64,000 bases of DNA from Eleginops maclovinus (GCF_036324505.1 NC_086350.1:13810032-13874031), one strand, 5' to 3'; positions 1 through 12,631 are shown, numbered from the stretch's first letter. The notes: a model not told the origin generated them from the sequence alone. Numbers and translations: made by a program.

Positions 1-64
1 ACTGACTGAGCCACTGCTGGACTGGAAATTAAAGTGCTAAGTTGTTTCCCTGTGTGTTTTCCAG

Positions 65-3000
65 TTGACTCCAGTGAATACTGTGGTTTTTACCATTAAG
101 GCCACAGATGCAGATAATGACAAGATCATTTACTCTATTGACCAGGCATCGGTGAGTTATAGTCTTTTACCGTTCTTGCTCTCAATCACAAAGAAAGAGA
201 GAGAAAGCACCATTGTTCATGTGATTTTGTGTAAATATTTTGCAGCCTGATGCAGAGTACTTCAAGATTAATCTCCCCAACAGTGGAGAAGTGATACTGT
301 CAAAACCTCTTGACTATGAGACCAAAACCCTGCTGACTGTTACAATCCATGCCTCTGTAAGCTATCTACACATCAGAGTAAAAATATCTACATATTTATA
401 CAATTTAAATCTATTCCTATGCTCCTATAATACTTCCCAAGAAAAAGAAACTGCAGCGATTGAACTTTACCAATTTAATATCCTCTAAAGAACTGTTGAC
501 TTTTCTCAGGAAATGGATACCGCTGAGCACTTCAATACCAGCACCTCCTTAACCATCATCGTCCAGGATGGAGATGACCAGTACCCAGAGTTCCTGCCCT
601 GCATGCTGCTTTTCCAGGATGAGATGAGTCGTATCTGCACCAGCCCTGTGTACACAGTCAATGTCACAGAGGGGGAAGAGGTCTGTTGCGTAACCTTACC
701 CCAATCACACCACACACATATCACAGATGTTAAACAAGTGCATTTATGTTATGTTCAAAAAATAACCACTGCTGTCATCCTGCTAAACTTAACATATATG
801 CTATTCAGATATTTGGTGGTTGTGTTTTCATTAAGAATCTAAAACCAAGCATTAAGACCCATAAATGTGTGACACGTTGCAGGACGTGGTGTTGGACTTC
901 TCTCCTGGTCCCATTCATGCAGTGGATGGAGACAAAGGACTCAGCTCTCCACTCAGCTATGTCTTCTCTCAGGTACAACACACACAAGTGCAATTTAATT
1001 TTTAAAATGTGCTTACATGTGTACATGTGTAACTCTGATTGTGGTCATGTTAGGAGACAAGGATGGCCGTTTCCAGATGGACAGAGATACGGGGGAGGTG
1101 AAACTGATGCGGGGGGTTGAAGACAGACTCACAACTCCAGAGCTGCATCTACAGGTCATGGTAAGATGCACATACTCAGTGTCCATGGTAAGACATCCAC
1201 TCTGCAATAACATTTTCTTGCTCCCAGTTACACTCAATTCTTTGTTTTTCTATCTCTTTGCTTTGTCCCAGGCATACCAGGACGATGACCCCAGGAAGTA
1301 TTCTGTTGCTACAGCTTTGGTCCGAGTTTTGGCAGTGAACCAGTTTCATCCAGAGTTTGACATGGCTGAATATAAAGGCTTTGTAACTGCCACAAAGAGC
1401 CCATCCTCTCTGGTCAACACCTATGGCAGCAAAGCCCTGACGTTACACGTACAAGATAAAGACTTTAACGATGTACGTACTACACTGTACTCCACACACA
1501 GGACATACTATATGCATGCATGATATTTGATTTATCATCATCACCCATCACTTCCTTTTTCTTTAAAAATTGACAGGGTTTTAATCCCAAGATCCACTTC
1601 ATCATCAGTCCTACATCCAATCACCCAGACCTCTTCCGTATCACACATGAGGGTCTTCTGATCGCCAGGACCGATCAGCTTAAACCAAAACAGAAACACA
1701 TTGTAGAGGTGAGCCTCAGTGACAATAACGGTGGTTCTCTATATTTAGGTCTCCAAAATTGTACTTGTGTTGAACTTTATATTTTGTTGGCTAACATTTC
1801 ACATCCTTTCTTTCCTTTTAAATACCTAAGTGTTCAGATAGATCGTCTTATGTGAAAGCCTAATGAGATAGTGAGTCTATAATTAGGCTGACCACCAGCG
1901 CTGGTATGAAAATGTAACAGCCCAGAAGTGATAATACACTTTTAGCATGACAACATACTTTTAAATTATTATTACTTTTTTTATATAATTATTCAAATGC
2001 GATAAGAAATCCAATTAACAAACGAAGCTCTTAAATGGTTTTCACTGTTTCATTAATTGGAACAGCAAGGTTGGAAATAAATTAAAAAACTGTTTTGTAA
2101 ATTGATCAGCGGTAATGCAAAAGTTTTTTTTTAATTAATTGACTAAGAAATTCCAATCAACAAGCATGTCTCTAAACTAACCAAAGATAAGCATGAATTG
2201 ATATTCATGGACATGTCTTGTTGCAAAAACTGAATATTACATTAGTGAAGCCTTCGGTGAAGCCAGTTCATCAAATTGCACAACTCCTTAGTCTTTCAAT
2301 AAAATTAAAATATAAATAAAGACACAAAAAAAGATGGTGATGATCTAATAAAACTCAACATACTTTGCAGGTAGCTGCTGTAGACCATGAGTCGGGTGAC
2401 GCCACCTTTGCTACTGTAGTGGTTGACGTGTTATCTGAGGGACAATCAAGTAAGGACACACTCTGCACGCTGGCATTCAGTGCTGGCTGATGATCAGAAT
2501 GAACAACTGTGTGTCTGTCTGTACTCTGCAGTCCCTCATAGTCCACTGATGGATGACCGTCTGATCGGCTGCACTATGGGCAAAGCATTTTTTCTGAGCA
2601 TAGTAATCATGACTGTAATTGGAAGTATAACGTCAATGGGGATGTGGCTGAAGAACAAACAAAAGGGAATGAGGAACCCGCTGGAGAGAGGCTGCGTGGC
2701 CCAGGGAAAACATCGCAATGTGGTGAGATCATTCAGCTTCATAACCATATGAACCAATATTTGTTGGTCAGTAAATTTCAGTTTCTGAAAGATTCTCTCC
2801 GGCATATTTTTCCACAGAGCTTACGGTGGTTCCAACTGGTGAGTTATTTGATGACAGTTAAAGCTACATTTTATCTAAGGCCTGTATTTCATGTCCCTTT
2901 CCTAAACCAACTCCTAATAGTACATTTTTTATGATCTCATCTTCACGATTTACTTATCCTTTTAGTTCATGTCTGAACCTCAAACCTACTAAAAATAAAT

Positions 3001-4523
3001 TCACACAGTTCACACAGCTTGACCAAACAATGCTCAGCACAAGTTTCAACTTATCCGTTGTTTCCAAAGCTTTTGAACACATGTGGCCTTCATCAGCGAA
3101 TCGAGTTTACTCAGTTTTCATCGAGATGATAGTTGTTTCGAGGTGACTTAAGTTATGAATATAAAATATTAACCCCATTTGCAGATAAAGGCCACAAGAT
3201 GTGGTCTATAAGCTTCAGGTGGAACAAAGACCTTGGTTTGTGAGTTTTTCTTGCCAAACTGATGCTTCTAAGGAATACATTCATGTTCAGGTTATATTTG
3301 AACACCTGAGGCACCTCATAAGTTTGGTAATAAAAATACTCACACAGTAATTGACTCTACCTGTCTAACTAAACGTTAGGCTGCCTGGTAGCCAGAGGGC
3401 TTGGCATTTTCTACAAATGTCCCTCTAAAATCAGGATCCTTCTCTCACTCCCTTTCTGCATTACAAAAGCGGTTTATTTTCCACTGTGGTTTCTTTCTAG
3501 GCGAGTCACCGTAGTGGCATGTCACACACAGAGGAAGTACCATACAACAATGAAGAATATGGAACTTGCAATCCCTCCTTCATCTTCACAGACAACCCTG
3601 GCATCTACACCCACCAAGACCTCCCGTCTTGCCGAGGGCCCGTTCCACCCAAAACGACCGCTGCACCCGACACCAGCTTCATCCCAGCTGAGTCTGCGCT
3701 CAGCCCTGTGATCTTCAACAATGTTTTCACACCACCCCAAAGGTCCTTCAGTTTACCTTCCCTTCACCCGGCCTCTGAGGATGTGAGCCCCAAACATACG
3801 GCTCAAATTTATGCTACATCTGAAGAATACCCTGACTCACCCTCTGATACATCCATTGACCTCACTGAGGATGTACCAAACATCAGTCCTGGCCCTGCAA
3901 CACCTGATACAACAAGATCTCCATCCTATCCTGATTCACAAACTACAAAAGCAACCACCAGCGATGACCCCGCTGACAGCTACACCAGCCCCTCCTCTCA
4001 ATCCAGTGTGCCATTCAGTTTTACCCGAATTGCTTCAGCAGAAATAGACAAACCCTTTCGCAAGCCTCGTGTGAAGACACCCCCATATTCACCTTTACTG
4101 TCCTCACCCCTGGCCAAGCAGACGGGTACATCCCCACCTATCCCAGAGCATGCACCTTTAAAAGCCAGGCTTGTAATTATAGATACGTCTCCCCTTGATA
4201 CTCCTCAAGAGACACCACAGCGAACATCTTTAACTCCAAGCACAGAGGGAGACCAACCCTCCACATCACTGGACCACAAAGAGCACTCAGGTGGGGCTCC
4301 AGCTGCCGGAAATCAATCTCAGGTCATGAGGCCCTTTACAAACTTTGAGAAGAAGCAGGGCGTCAGCGGGGTGAGGGATGTGGCTGATGATGGAAATAAG
4401 GATGCAGACAAAAACAAGAATGAGGATGATGATGATGATGATGATGAATTAGAGTCAGACGAAGAAGAACTGTTGAAAGTGATGGCTCGTTGTAATCCTA
4501 TTTTTATCACATTTAATAAGTGA
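65..4523 (+). CDS. cdhr5: Cadherin-related family member 5-like protein (5' end outside window)
   Basis: Exons I can place: 65-151, 246-356, 510-680, 883-972, 1062-1160, 1272-1472, 1577-1708, 2371-2449, 2532-2722, 2818-2838 (21-bp microexon) and 3501-4523, all GT-AG. The translation has cadherin motifs (ATDADND, PEFLPC, HAVDGDKG, DRDTGEV, HPEFDMAEYKG) that follow human CDHR5, including the PEFLPC and PGPI-A-DGD segments. A transmembrane helix (about AFFLSIVIMTVIGSITSMGMW) is coded at 2589-2651, then a basic stop-transfer run. The last exon codes a Pro/Ser/Thr-rich cytoplasmic tail with an acidic Asp run, ending FNK before TGA. CDHR5 is known as a microvillus adhesion cadherin of intestine and kidney that pairs with CDHR2; the role here is inferred. 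Unlike human CDHR5 no extracellular mucin repeats separate the last cadherin repeat from the membrane. Exon 5 has two candidate acceptors; only 1062 keeps frame. Signal peptide and first repeats lie left of the window. Confidence 0.8.
4425..4446 (+). repeat. (GAT)n trinucleotide run in cdhr5 last exon
   Basis: A pure GAT run codes an aspartate stretch in the acidic end of the cdhr5-like tail. It is probably length-variable. Confidence 0.85.
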
Positions 4524-4625
4524 TGTCACTATAATATTTTAAATTGACTGACGGGGATACAACAGAGAATGGAAGAGGTTAGGAGAGGTAGATGACACAG
4601 ACAGCGGACACACAATGTATACTGT

Positions 4626-4631
4626 AATAAA
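4626..4631 (+). terminator. Poly(A) signal of the cdhr5-like gene
   Basis: AATAAA lies about 100 bases after the cdhr5 stop codon. It is the first canonical signal on this strand and fits a short 3' UTR. Confidence 0.6.
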
Positions 4632-4939
4632 AACATAAGCATTTAACAACACACTATTATAACACATTATGTTGTTCCATTTAAACCATAATATTAGCAT
4701 AGATGACAGGAATAAGTGGCTATGACTGCACAGTACAGGGTTAAAAGACAGTCTTTTAAATCAAACTCATCAGGATAAATTTCAAATTTAAGTATCAAGG
4801 ATACGATGAGCATTGCAAGGTTAGTACAAAAACCCAAAAGAAATCAGTATAAATATATTTTTCTTTTAATGTTTACAAATTATAATGATATTGTGTGTGT
4901 CTTTTTTTTAATTAAAAGTAAATCTACATGAAATGAATA

Positions 4940-5213
4940 TTCTCCCTGAAGTTATGCATATCAACTATTAACCCCATTTTCAGATGAAGGCCTTAAGATG
5001 TGCTCAAAAGAGTACATCTTCAAACATGTTTTCACACCACCCCAAAGGTCCTTCAGTTTACCTTCCCTTCACCCGGCCTCTGAGGATGTGAGCCCCTCGT
5101 TGCAATCCTATTTTTTATCACATTTAATAAGTGATGTCACTATAATATTGGAAATTGAGTGTGACGGGGGGTACAACAGAGTGGAAGAGATAAGGAGAGT
5201 TAGATGACACGGA
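4940..5213 (+). pseudogene. Partial duplicate of the cdhr5 last intron/exon with internal deletion
   Basis: Three blocks repeat upstream sequence in the same order: about 4940-5005 resembles 3140-3205 (intron before the last exon), 5026-5096 is identical by eye to 3721-3791 (71 of 71 bases), and 5097-5213 resembles 4487-4600 (stop-codon region and start of the 3' UTR). The copy joins 3791 directly to 4487, so about 695 bases of coding sequence are missing. The rest of the interval 4632-6168 is AT-rich and shows no gene. Confidence 0.85.
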
Positions 5214-5654
5214 CATGAAAATGCTCCACCTCTCTCTATGGGATTAAAGTTCATTTCCAAACTATCTCTGACCACTTTCCCCATATTTATTATTTAAATA
5301 GTACTATTATATTTAAAAACTACTGCACACTTTTCATACTTATAGGCCTAGTTTGTTATGCGTCTCTTCAAGATGCGTCCATTTTTGTCTTTAAACATGA
5401 ACAAAATGTGAACGGCCTACCAAAGCAGAGGAGTTGGTTTACGTACTGAACATGATAACCAACCCACCCCTCCAGACAGAAACAGATGCTAAGGTCTGTG
5501 ACTTGAATATGATGCTTAATCAAGCCTTGAGAGGCAAGTAACACATTCTGGTGATTCATTTTCAGTTTATTCAAATCACTTTTTTAAAACTGCTGAAAAA
5601 AGACGCTCGACAGTTTACATTTTTCTTTTGTGAGGCACACACTGGGGAAAGTAA

Positions 5655-5790
5655 CAGCAATACTTTAAGCTAAATGTGAAAAATGCTAACATGTCAACAA
5701 TGACAAGGTTAAAATGCTAATGTTTGGCAGGTCTACTATGTCATGTTCCCATTCTTAATGCTAACATAGCAGTTCCACATCTGAGACATT
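5655..5790. repeat. Interspersed repeat remnant with ATGCTAAC motifs
   Basis: Repeated ATGCTAAC/ATGCTAATG words and a GTTTGGCAGGT core resemble a dispersed low-complexity repeat I recall as common in percomorph genomes. Boundaries are approximate. Confidence 0.4.
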
Positions 5791-6168
5791 TACATTGTTA
5801 TAGTAGCTTGGGATAAAATAAAAGGTAAAAAAGAGGCTGCATTCAATACTATAAATACAGCATGTAGAGTTGAGTTCTTATCCGATTAGTAATCTGTTTA
5901 CTTATTTCATCAATTCAATTTAACCCACATCTTAACACTTTTGTACATTCAATACAAACACAGAGAAGGGAGTCCCTTAAAACTTTGAGGCTAAGATTCT
6001 TGATAAATAGTACAAGGGGAACTGAAATAGATACAAGAAAGCTTTTGTTAAGATCATCATTAGAAAATGCATTACATATTCTGTGATACTTTACGAGAGT
6101 CATAGATTAAACAAGTTAAGACTCTATTCATCAAAGGGGGATTAGAGGGGAAAGGTTTTTCCTCAAAC

Positions 6169-6441
6169 ATGGCAAGAGGAAAGAGTTCTAAGACAACAGC
6201 CAACAGAACAGTAGGTCAACAGCCTGAAGTGAAGCAGGAAACAGAGCATTTCCTTATAAGGAATAAAAATAGAAAGAACAGGGTTCCGATGCGGCAGACC
6301 ATTTTCAACTTCTGCATAATACTATTATTGGTCTGTTTTGCTTTTACCATAAACAACTTTCTGAGAACATTACCTTGGCTCAACAGTGTGACTAACATTA
6401 CTTTAGTAGCTAACGCCATGTTAACCACACATGACAACTAG
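6169..6441 (+). CDS. Hypothetical 90-residue single-pass membrane protein
   Basis: An uninterrupted ATG-to-TAG frame with a good start context (AACATGG). The first 40 residues are hydrophilic and basic (MARGKSSKTT, RNKNRKNR), followed by a hydrophobic helix of about 20 residues (IFNFCIILLLVCFAFTI) and a short tail with an NIT sequon. This is the layout of a small single-pass or tail-anchored membrane protein. I do not recognise the family. It lies just beyond the calumenin 3' end, convergent with that gene, and is less AT-rich than its flanks. No splice evidence is needed, but no promoter or poly(A) signal is obvious either, so it could be a chance ORF or one exon of a larger gene. Confidence 0.3.
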   Translation: MARGKSSKTTANRTVGQQPEVKQETEHFLIRNKNRKNRVPMRQTIFNFCIILLLVCFAFTINNFLRTLPWLNSVTNITLVANAMLTTHDN

Positions 6442-6492
6442 CACTTCAAGTCAAATGAATACAGTCGACTAAAGGCTCCGATTGTATTTGTT

Positions 6493-6498
6493 TTTATT
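6493..6498 (-). terminator. Poly(A) signal of calumenin
   Basis: TTTATT on the plus strand is AATAAA on the minus strand. It lies about 1.2 kb past the calumenin stop, making 6.48-7.69 kb the likely 3' UTR. No other gene is visible in that stretch. Confidence 0.5.
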
Positions 6499-7694
6499 GA
6501 GACATTCTTCTCAATCACAAAATCTGGACCTGATTGTTAGAGTGCTCAGTTTGCAGACCGACATCATATTTACAGTAAAGTCTCTAGTGAAAGGGTGGCC
6601 GCTGCAGTGAGCCTGTAAAAAAAACATTGTCATATACATTATAGTATACCATAAAAATTCTCAACAGTGGTTATAAATGGTGATAATACAAGCTTAACAA
6701 ATATATTTAGGAGGGGGAGGTGTTTGTAGGGGGAAAAAGGCTTTTTTTTCATACCACTTACAAAACAGGACAGAATTTTTTGCTTGGCACACAAAATAGT
6801 TAGTTCAGCTGAATTCAACCAAACGTAACATAAAAAAGGGAAAATAAGTCAAGAGAACAAGTAATATACGTACACACAGATTCACACGCACACACACACA
6901 CTATTGAGCTTATGAGGAAAAAGAGAAAGAAGGCAGTGTCGAGGACAAAGCATCCATCAGCCCTTAAATCATAAATTATTGATTCCTTCAACTAACAGAC
7001 ACCGTGTCCTTTTGTAGGACCCACAGCTTGTGTTAACATGGATGCTTTGGGGACCAGTATAGCAAACACAGCGTGGTCCCACTGATAATACTGTATTGCA
7101 CTAGTCCAAATAGTCTTCATTGTCACTGGAATCTAACGTTAATTCCTGGTTCCAAACTCCTGCCTTCCCACTTTATGATCAACAAAGACTAGAAAAAACA
7201 AAGTACAAGTAAATCTGTAACTACAGTATTCAGTTTGGGCCAAATTGTATCAATCGATAGAAGTAGAATAAATATCACTGTCTAGAAATGTGCTTTACTC
7301 TTCACATTCCAGTGCATTGCAAAAAATATGTAAATATTGTGTATACAATTTGATCTATTAGGGTTTCATAAAAACGATGGCTATTTCAATTAGTTTTTCT
7401 TTTAAAGAGAGACCTATTATCACCTAACACTGTTTGTCTATTACCTGACCTGGAAAAAGGAAGAGTAGTGTGTGGAAGCAGAGCAAAGGCTGGCTAAATA
7501 TCCCAAACCAACACAGACCTCAGGATGAGGGCACACTGTGTATGTGTAGTGTAAGTGTGTGTACAATGGGACACATTCAACAAATCAAATAAATTATTGT
7601 CCGTGGTTTTGGATAAGACAAGCTCATCTAGTTTGAGAAACTCCAGCCGCTGTTAGAGGAGTAAGATGAACAGAGTCCGTGGAGGCAGACGATG

Positions 7695-10094
7695 TTAGAA
7701 CTCGTCGTGTCGAGTCAGAGCCTCTCCGAAGTCGGTCGCCTGGCTGCCCACAAACAGGTCGTACTTATCCACGATTTCTGCTTTGGTCAGACGTCCGTCC
7801 TGATGGAGTGAGATTTAAAACCACGATAAGCCTTGTATTTGTGTCAGTAGTACGCAAAGAATATGGATATGGAAGTTCTTAGTGTCGTTATTGTAGGCAT
7901 TTGGTATGTGAAGCATGATCCACACTAGATGCGGGCTATGAAAAAGACATTTTATCTCACCTTAAATCACACAATAATAAGGGCTACAATATAATCTGGG
8001 GTGAAATGAGCCTTTATCTCTTTCATTTATCATGCTTTGTAACTGCTGTAAATAAGTAAAATTATAGTTTGCAATGTCTTAAAATGACTGTCAGAAAAAC
8101 TACAGTGACAAGGTCAGTGTTGGTTACATTACACCCCCAACACAGAAGGACAAGCGTCACTGCATGGCTTGATTATAATAATAAAATAAGAGTTATTAAT
8201 AATCATTTCATACATATTCTGTTCTTGTTTGTTTCATTAATACTGAAATAGTCATTGTGATATCAGACAAATATACCACACAGTATTTTGTAGTCCTGAA
8301 GGACAATCATTCAAACAGACTCCTTTGTAAGTAATGTGAAAGACCACTTTTAAGCATACATACTACTTTCTCTCAATATTGAGTAGAAAAAACATGGAGT
8401 AACATTTCTGAAGAAATTCTACAGTACGTACCTTGTCTGTATCTGACTCATAGACCAGATGCTTGGCCTCTGCGTCAGCATGGTCGTAGTCGCTGGGCAG
8501 GATCCAGTCTCTGGTCTCCTCCTTGTCCATCTTTCCGTCTTTGTTTTTGTCTCTGAACTCAGTAAACTGTTCCCTCTCTGTCTTCACCCATTCAGGTTCT
8601 GTCGAGTCTCCCTCCTGATTGTACATGTCACCTACAGCACAGAAAGATGGGGTTGATGATGGTGCAATGCTTTTTTTGTACAAGAACTTCTAATACTGTC
8701 TGTACACTCATTTCATAAGGTTTCCTCCAACATCAACCAATACTCATGTCTTTGTACACTTTTTAACTGTGTATTTATTTATCCTGCTAGATTTGCCACT
8801 AAAAACCACATGTGGGACACAATGATTATGCTTATATGAAAATGGGCTTTACGAACTCACCTATGTACTCGTCTAAATCAATTAAACCATCTGCATTCTT
8901 GTCAATGTCTTCCATTGTTTCCTATGAGAAAAAAAGAAACCACATGGCAGTGAAAGGGGTGTAAAGCATAGTTATTTTCAACACTAAATCAGAGTTTAGT
9001 TTCTTAGTAAGTTTCTGTGTAACTGAATCTAACGCTGAATGTTAAAAGGTAACAATTACATGTTTGCATTCCATCTACTTTTGGTCGATATGACATATGC
9101 TTGTATATGGTTCTGTCATTTAAGCGTACTTTATTTTTATGAGAAACATGCATGTCTTGAGACACAATAATAATGTCAGAAAACATTCTCATAACAAGGT
9201 GAAATCAATCTATTTTACACCTGTGTGCATTTGTCACTCACCAAAACTACAATGTCTTTCATGTGGTCGTACTCCTCGGGATGAAGGAAGGCTGTGAACT
9301 CCTCCTTGTTTGCTTTCAGGTCATGGTCTTGGTCAGCCATTTTGAATCTCCTCTCATCGCGATCCATCATCTGCCTGTAGCTGAAGCCATCATCGGGGTC
9401 GGGATCATCTGGAAGTCAGAGTAACAATTACAATTTGTGTCTGTGTCCATGCAGTACACAGGTCAGGGATATATTAATTGGACATAAAGATTGTCTGCAG
9501 CTGTACCAAGAATGTAGCCATACGTGGCGTTCTTGTACTCCTCCCAGGACACCATATCATCACCATTGAGGTCATGACTCTTCCACTGTCGATCCACATC
9601 ATCATAGATCCATTTTTTTTGAGCATGCTTGATCCACCTCTTCATCTCCTCAGCTGTCACAAAGCCATCTTTATCCTCGTCTATACGTTCAACCAACATG
9701 CTGTTAGGAAATAAAAGAAAAACAATCAGCTTCCCTCATATGACATTCAGTGGTGTGTCACCTAATATGAACTTAAGTGCTCCTAGAGGACAAACTTGGT
9801 CATAACCAAGTCTTCTTGTATTCACACAAATTCAGAAACAGATCTGCACAATCTCGCTGTCATATATTCTTACCCGAGCCTCTCCTTGCTCTCCTCTGGT
9901 GTGAGCTGATCAAAGGACTTGGCCTCTTCTTGTCCCAGAAATGCTTCATGGTCATAGTCAAAGTTTTCGTTGTCATCGTGATCTCGGTTGCTGAGGGGTT
10001 CATCGTGGTGAATACGTTCCTTCTTCTCTGTGGGTTTGCTGGTGGCGTAGACCACACAGAGAGCAAAGCACATCACAAGGGGTCGCAGCTCCAT
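7695..10094 (-). CDS. calu: Calumenin (EF-hand protein of the secretory pathway)
   Basis: Minus-strand coding exons: 10094-9874, 9700-9507, 9408-9242, 8921-8861, 8631-8432 and 7799-7695, giving 315 residues, the length of human CALU. Phases agree at every junction. The start has a signal peptide ([17 protein letters not shown]), then SKPTEKK and the [11 protein letters not shown] segment of the CREC family. Six EF-hand-like loops follow (for example [24 protein letters not shown]). One N-glycosylation sequon (NAT) and the C-terminal HDEF retrieval signal are present. Calumenin is a low-affinity calcium binder of the ER/secretory pathway that modulates gamma-carboxylation and SERCA/RyR; those roles come from the family. 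Near-identity of long stretches makes the assignment safe. Whether it is the teleost a or b copy cannot be told. A 5' UTR acceptor is at about 10113 and a non-coding first exon ends at 11152. Confidence 0.96.
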
Positions 10095-11151
10095 CCTGGT
10101 TATGTGCACACGTCTAGACGAGAGGTAATACAAAAATAAACACCCAAAAGCTATGAGTATGGTGCTCAAATAGTGCATTCTGATAAAAACTGTGTATTAC
10201 ATCTCCTTTTTGTTTTATAAACTAGGACCCTGATAATCTTAGTTTTATAATCTCGTTTTTTTTATTTTTTATCACAGCTTGTAATTTAGGGCTCCTCAAC
10301 TCTACACATGCCAGTTTAGAAGTGTATGACTCGAGAACATTCCTAGACTATGAGGTTAATTGCTAGGCTAATCTGTTCAAGATGATGCAATCCCTTACTT
10401 GCTCCACTTTTGCTACGTTGTGGATGTTGATTTCAAATGCATTGGATTACCACACCAGATAAACAATTCAACAAAAATATTAAAACCATACAAGTGTTGT
10501 TTAACTGACTTGTATTTGGAATATATCATAATGCTATAAGTACAATAGGCCTGACATAAAACTCCTATGTCCGTAAAATGATGCTTTTATGGTTGTGTTT
10601 AAGCTTTATTTTGTTAAGCTTTATAAAAAATATTCAGAAACCTGCTAGCTTAACAAGTGTTATTAAGAGACTGCCACGTTTCTTTCAAAATAACAGCAGA
10701 ACCTCACTGTTTGGAGGGGGTGGGGGTGTTAGACCAATTCACTAACTTAATGACGGTGACCGCTAACGTGTCTGCTTTCGTATACAGTATCTTAAGTCTC
10801 ACTTTTGCACGTCTGGACACGTTACATCCTGCCATGGCCTTTCTGATACGCGTCACTAACACATACTGTAAATATATGTCTTTATAAACAGTCTATGGTC
10901 AGTAACAACAGTTTGAGACTGTTACCGTCCAAAATAAAAGGTGTTTTACAAACATTAGAAGGGCTAACCTAGCGTACCGTTAGTTTTTTTTTTACCTAAT
11001 GACCTGCATTTCCAATCGTCCACTGAAAAAAAAAGCAATAATAAGTCACCATGTAATAGTCCGTATTGAGTCTTTCTAAACACTAGTGATACGACAGACG
11101 AATTTCAGTAACTTTTTGTATTTTAAACCAAAATCCGTCAAGAGTACTCAC

Positions 11152-11345
11152 CGGTGTCTTCAGGGAAGTTCGTCGATACCGTTTAAGACCCTCCCCCCGG
11201 AAACACACCCATGAACTTCCTGTGCTAAAATGCCAGCTGACCAATCAAGAGCCGAGAAGGAGAGTGCCATGTCGCTCGCTCACTGGTTCACTTCAAGGGA
11301 ACACCGGTGATTGGATTGGCCGAGAACCGCCACGTCCTCAAAGTC
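11152..11345 (-). promoter_or_regulatory. Calumenin first exon (non-coding) and promoter region
   Basis: A minus-strand donor (ACACCG|GTGAGT) ends a non-coding exon at 11152. Upstream on the minus strand are several CCAAT/ATTGG boxes (near 11240 and 11312-11320), GC-rich sequence and CCACGTCC near 11330, one base from the unfolded-protein-response core CCACGTCA. The 1 kb between this exon and the coding exons is AT-rich intron with no other feature seen. Confidence 0.55.
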
Positions 11346-11978
11346 AACAAAACTTAGTTCATTCATAAAACAAACCCCACAGTGTAAGTGACAGGCATGC
11401 TCCACATCAGCAGCCCAGAACCATAGATTGTATTTAAAAGAACCCATAATGTACTTGATTTACTGTTTGTTTAACCGTCACATCTTTATAAAGGTTTTAA
11501 TGAGACAGAGCAGGGTGTACTTTTACAAGAGATTAGTCCGTTGTCTGTGTTGTTTTTAGAATGTGTCATGATAAATCCTTTGAATTTTTTTATCTGCATA
11601 CCAAATGTACTTACAGCTACAAATAAATAACCTGGCAAACGGTTTGAACCTGGTTAAATTCAATTATTACCTCTGATTAATCACATATATTTAATATATT
11701 CCAAGTTTACAATTGCAATGTACCACAAACACCTATAACTTTATTATATGTGATTTTTTGTGCATAGGTTCATGACGAGTATAAAAAAGTTGGAGAAGGC
11801 CTGAGATCCGAGAATTGAATTGCCATGATTGCTTCTCTGATATTGTATATATGATAGAAAATACCTTGAATAACTTTTTCGCATATTATACTTAGAAACA
11901 AAAGGTAAACAACATTATCTGTAGTAGAAATGTAATGTAATCCACAACAAATACAACACTCAACAAATTAGAAAAGCC

Positions 11979-11984
11979 TTTATT
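11979..11984 (-). terminator. Poly(A) signal of gtf3c6
   Basis: AATAAA on the minus strand, about 650 bases past the gtf3c6 stop. 11.35-11.97 kb is AT-rich and appears empty apart from the calumenin upstream flank. Confidence 0.5.
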
Positions 11985-12631
11985 TCTGCTGGCTTTAACT
12001 TCATAAATCAAAAGTCAGAGCAGTGCTGATAAAAAAACATTGATCAAAAGGTCTTCATGCTCTTCCCACTTCTTTGAATGGATACATGACATATTTTCTA
12101 CTTAAACATTAAAGCTGAAGCAGATTTATCTCCCTCTGCTGGTTAAACATTCATCATGCTAAGTAGAAAAAATACTCAATGATATCAGAGAAGCACAATG
12201 ACAGGATTTCCTGCTGCTGAGCTCAGCTCTTGACCCACATTTCTGTGACTGCCCTTTCCAAGACCCTTCCTATGTGGAAAGAATGTAATGGATCACATTG
12301 TTTGAAAATTTAAATTAAACACATTAAAATCCTATTCCATTTAAGGTTTTATTTAGCCATATTTATGTTGTCCTTCAAATGTTACATTTACTCATTTTTT
12401 ATTTTAGGGAAGAAAAGGCATTACATGTAAAGCATTGTAAGTCAAAATGTGCATAGTACTGCCACCTCACAGTATGACTGAACTTTTTGAGTCCTCTGGT
12501 TCTGACAGTCCCTCCTATACTCACAAACATTTTTAAACTTGTGTAGGAATGTCATAATACAGCAAAGACTGAATATCTCAACCCACTGATGAGTCTTCCA
12601 AATCTGTGTTGTCCATAATGTCTTCTGTCTC

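Noticed and set aside
3184..3202. Possible extra cdhr5 exon after TTTGCAG
   Set aside because: The segment before the next GT is 19 bases and would break the frame between 2838 and 3501.
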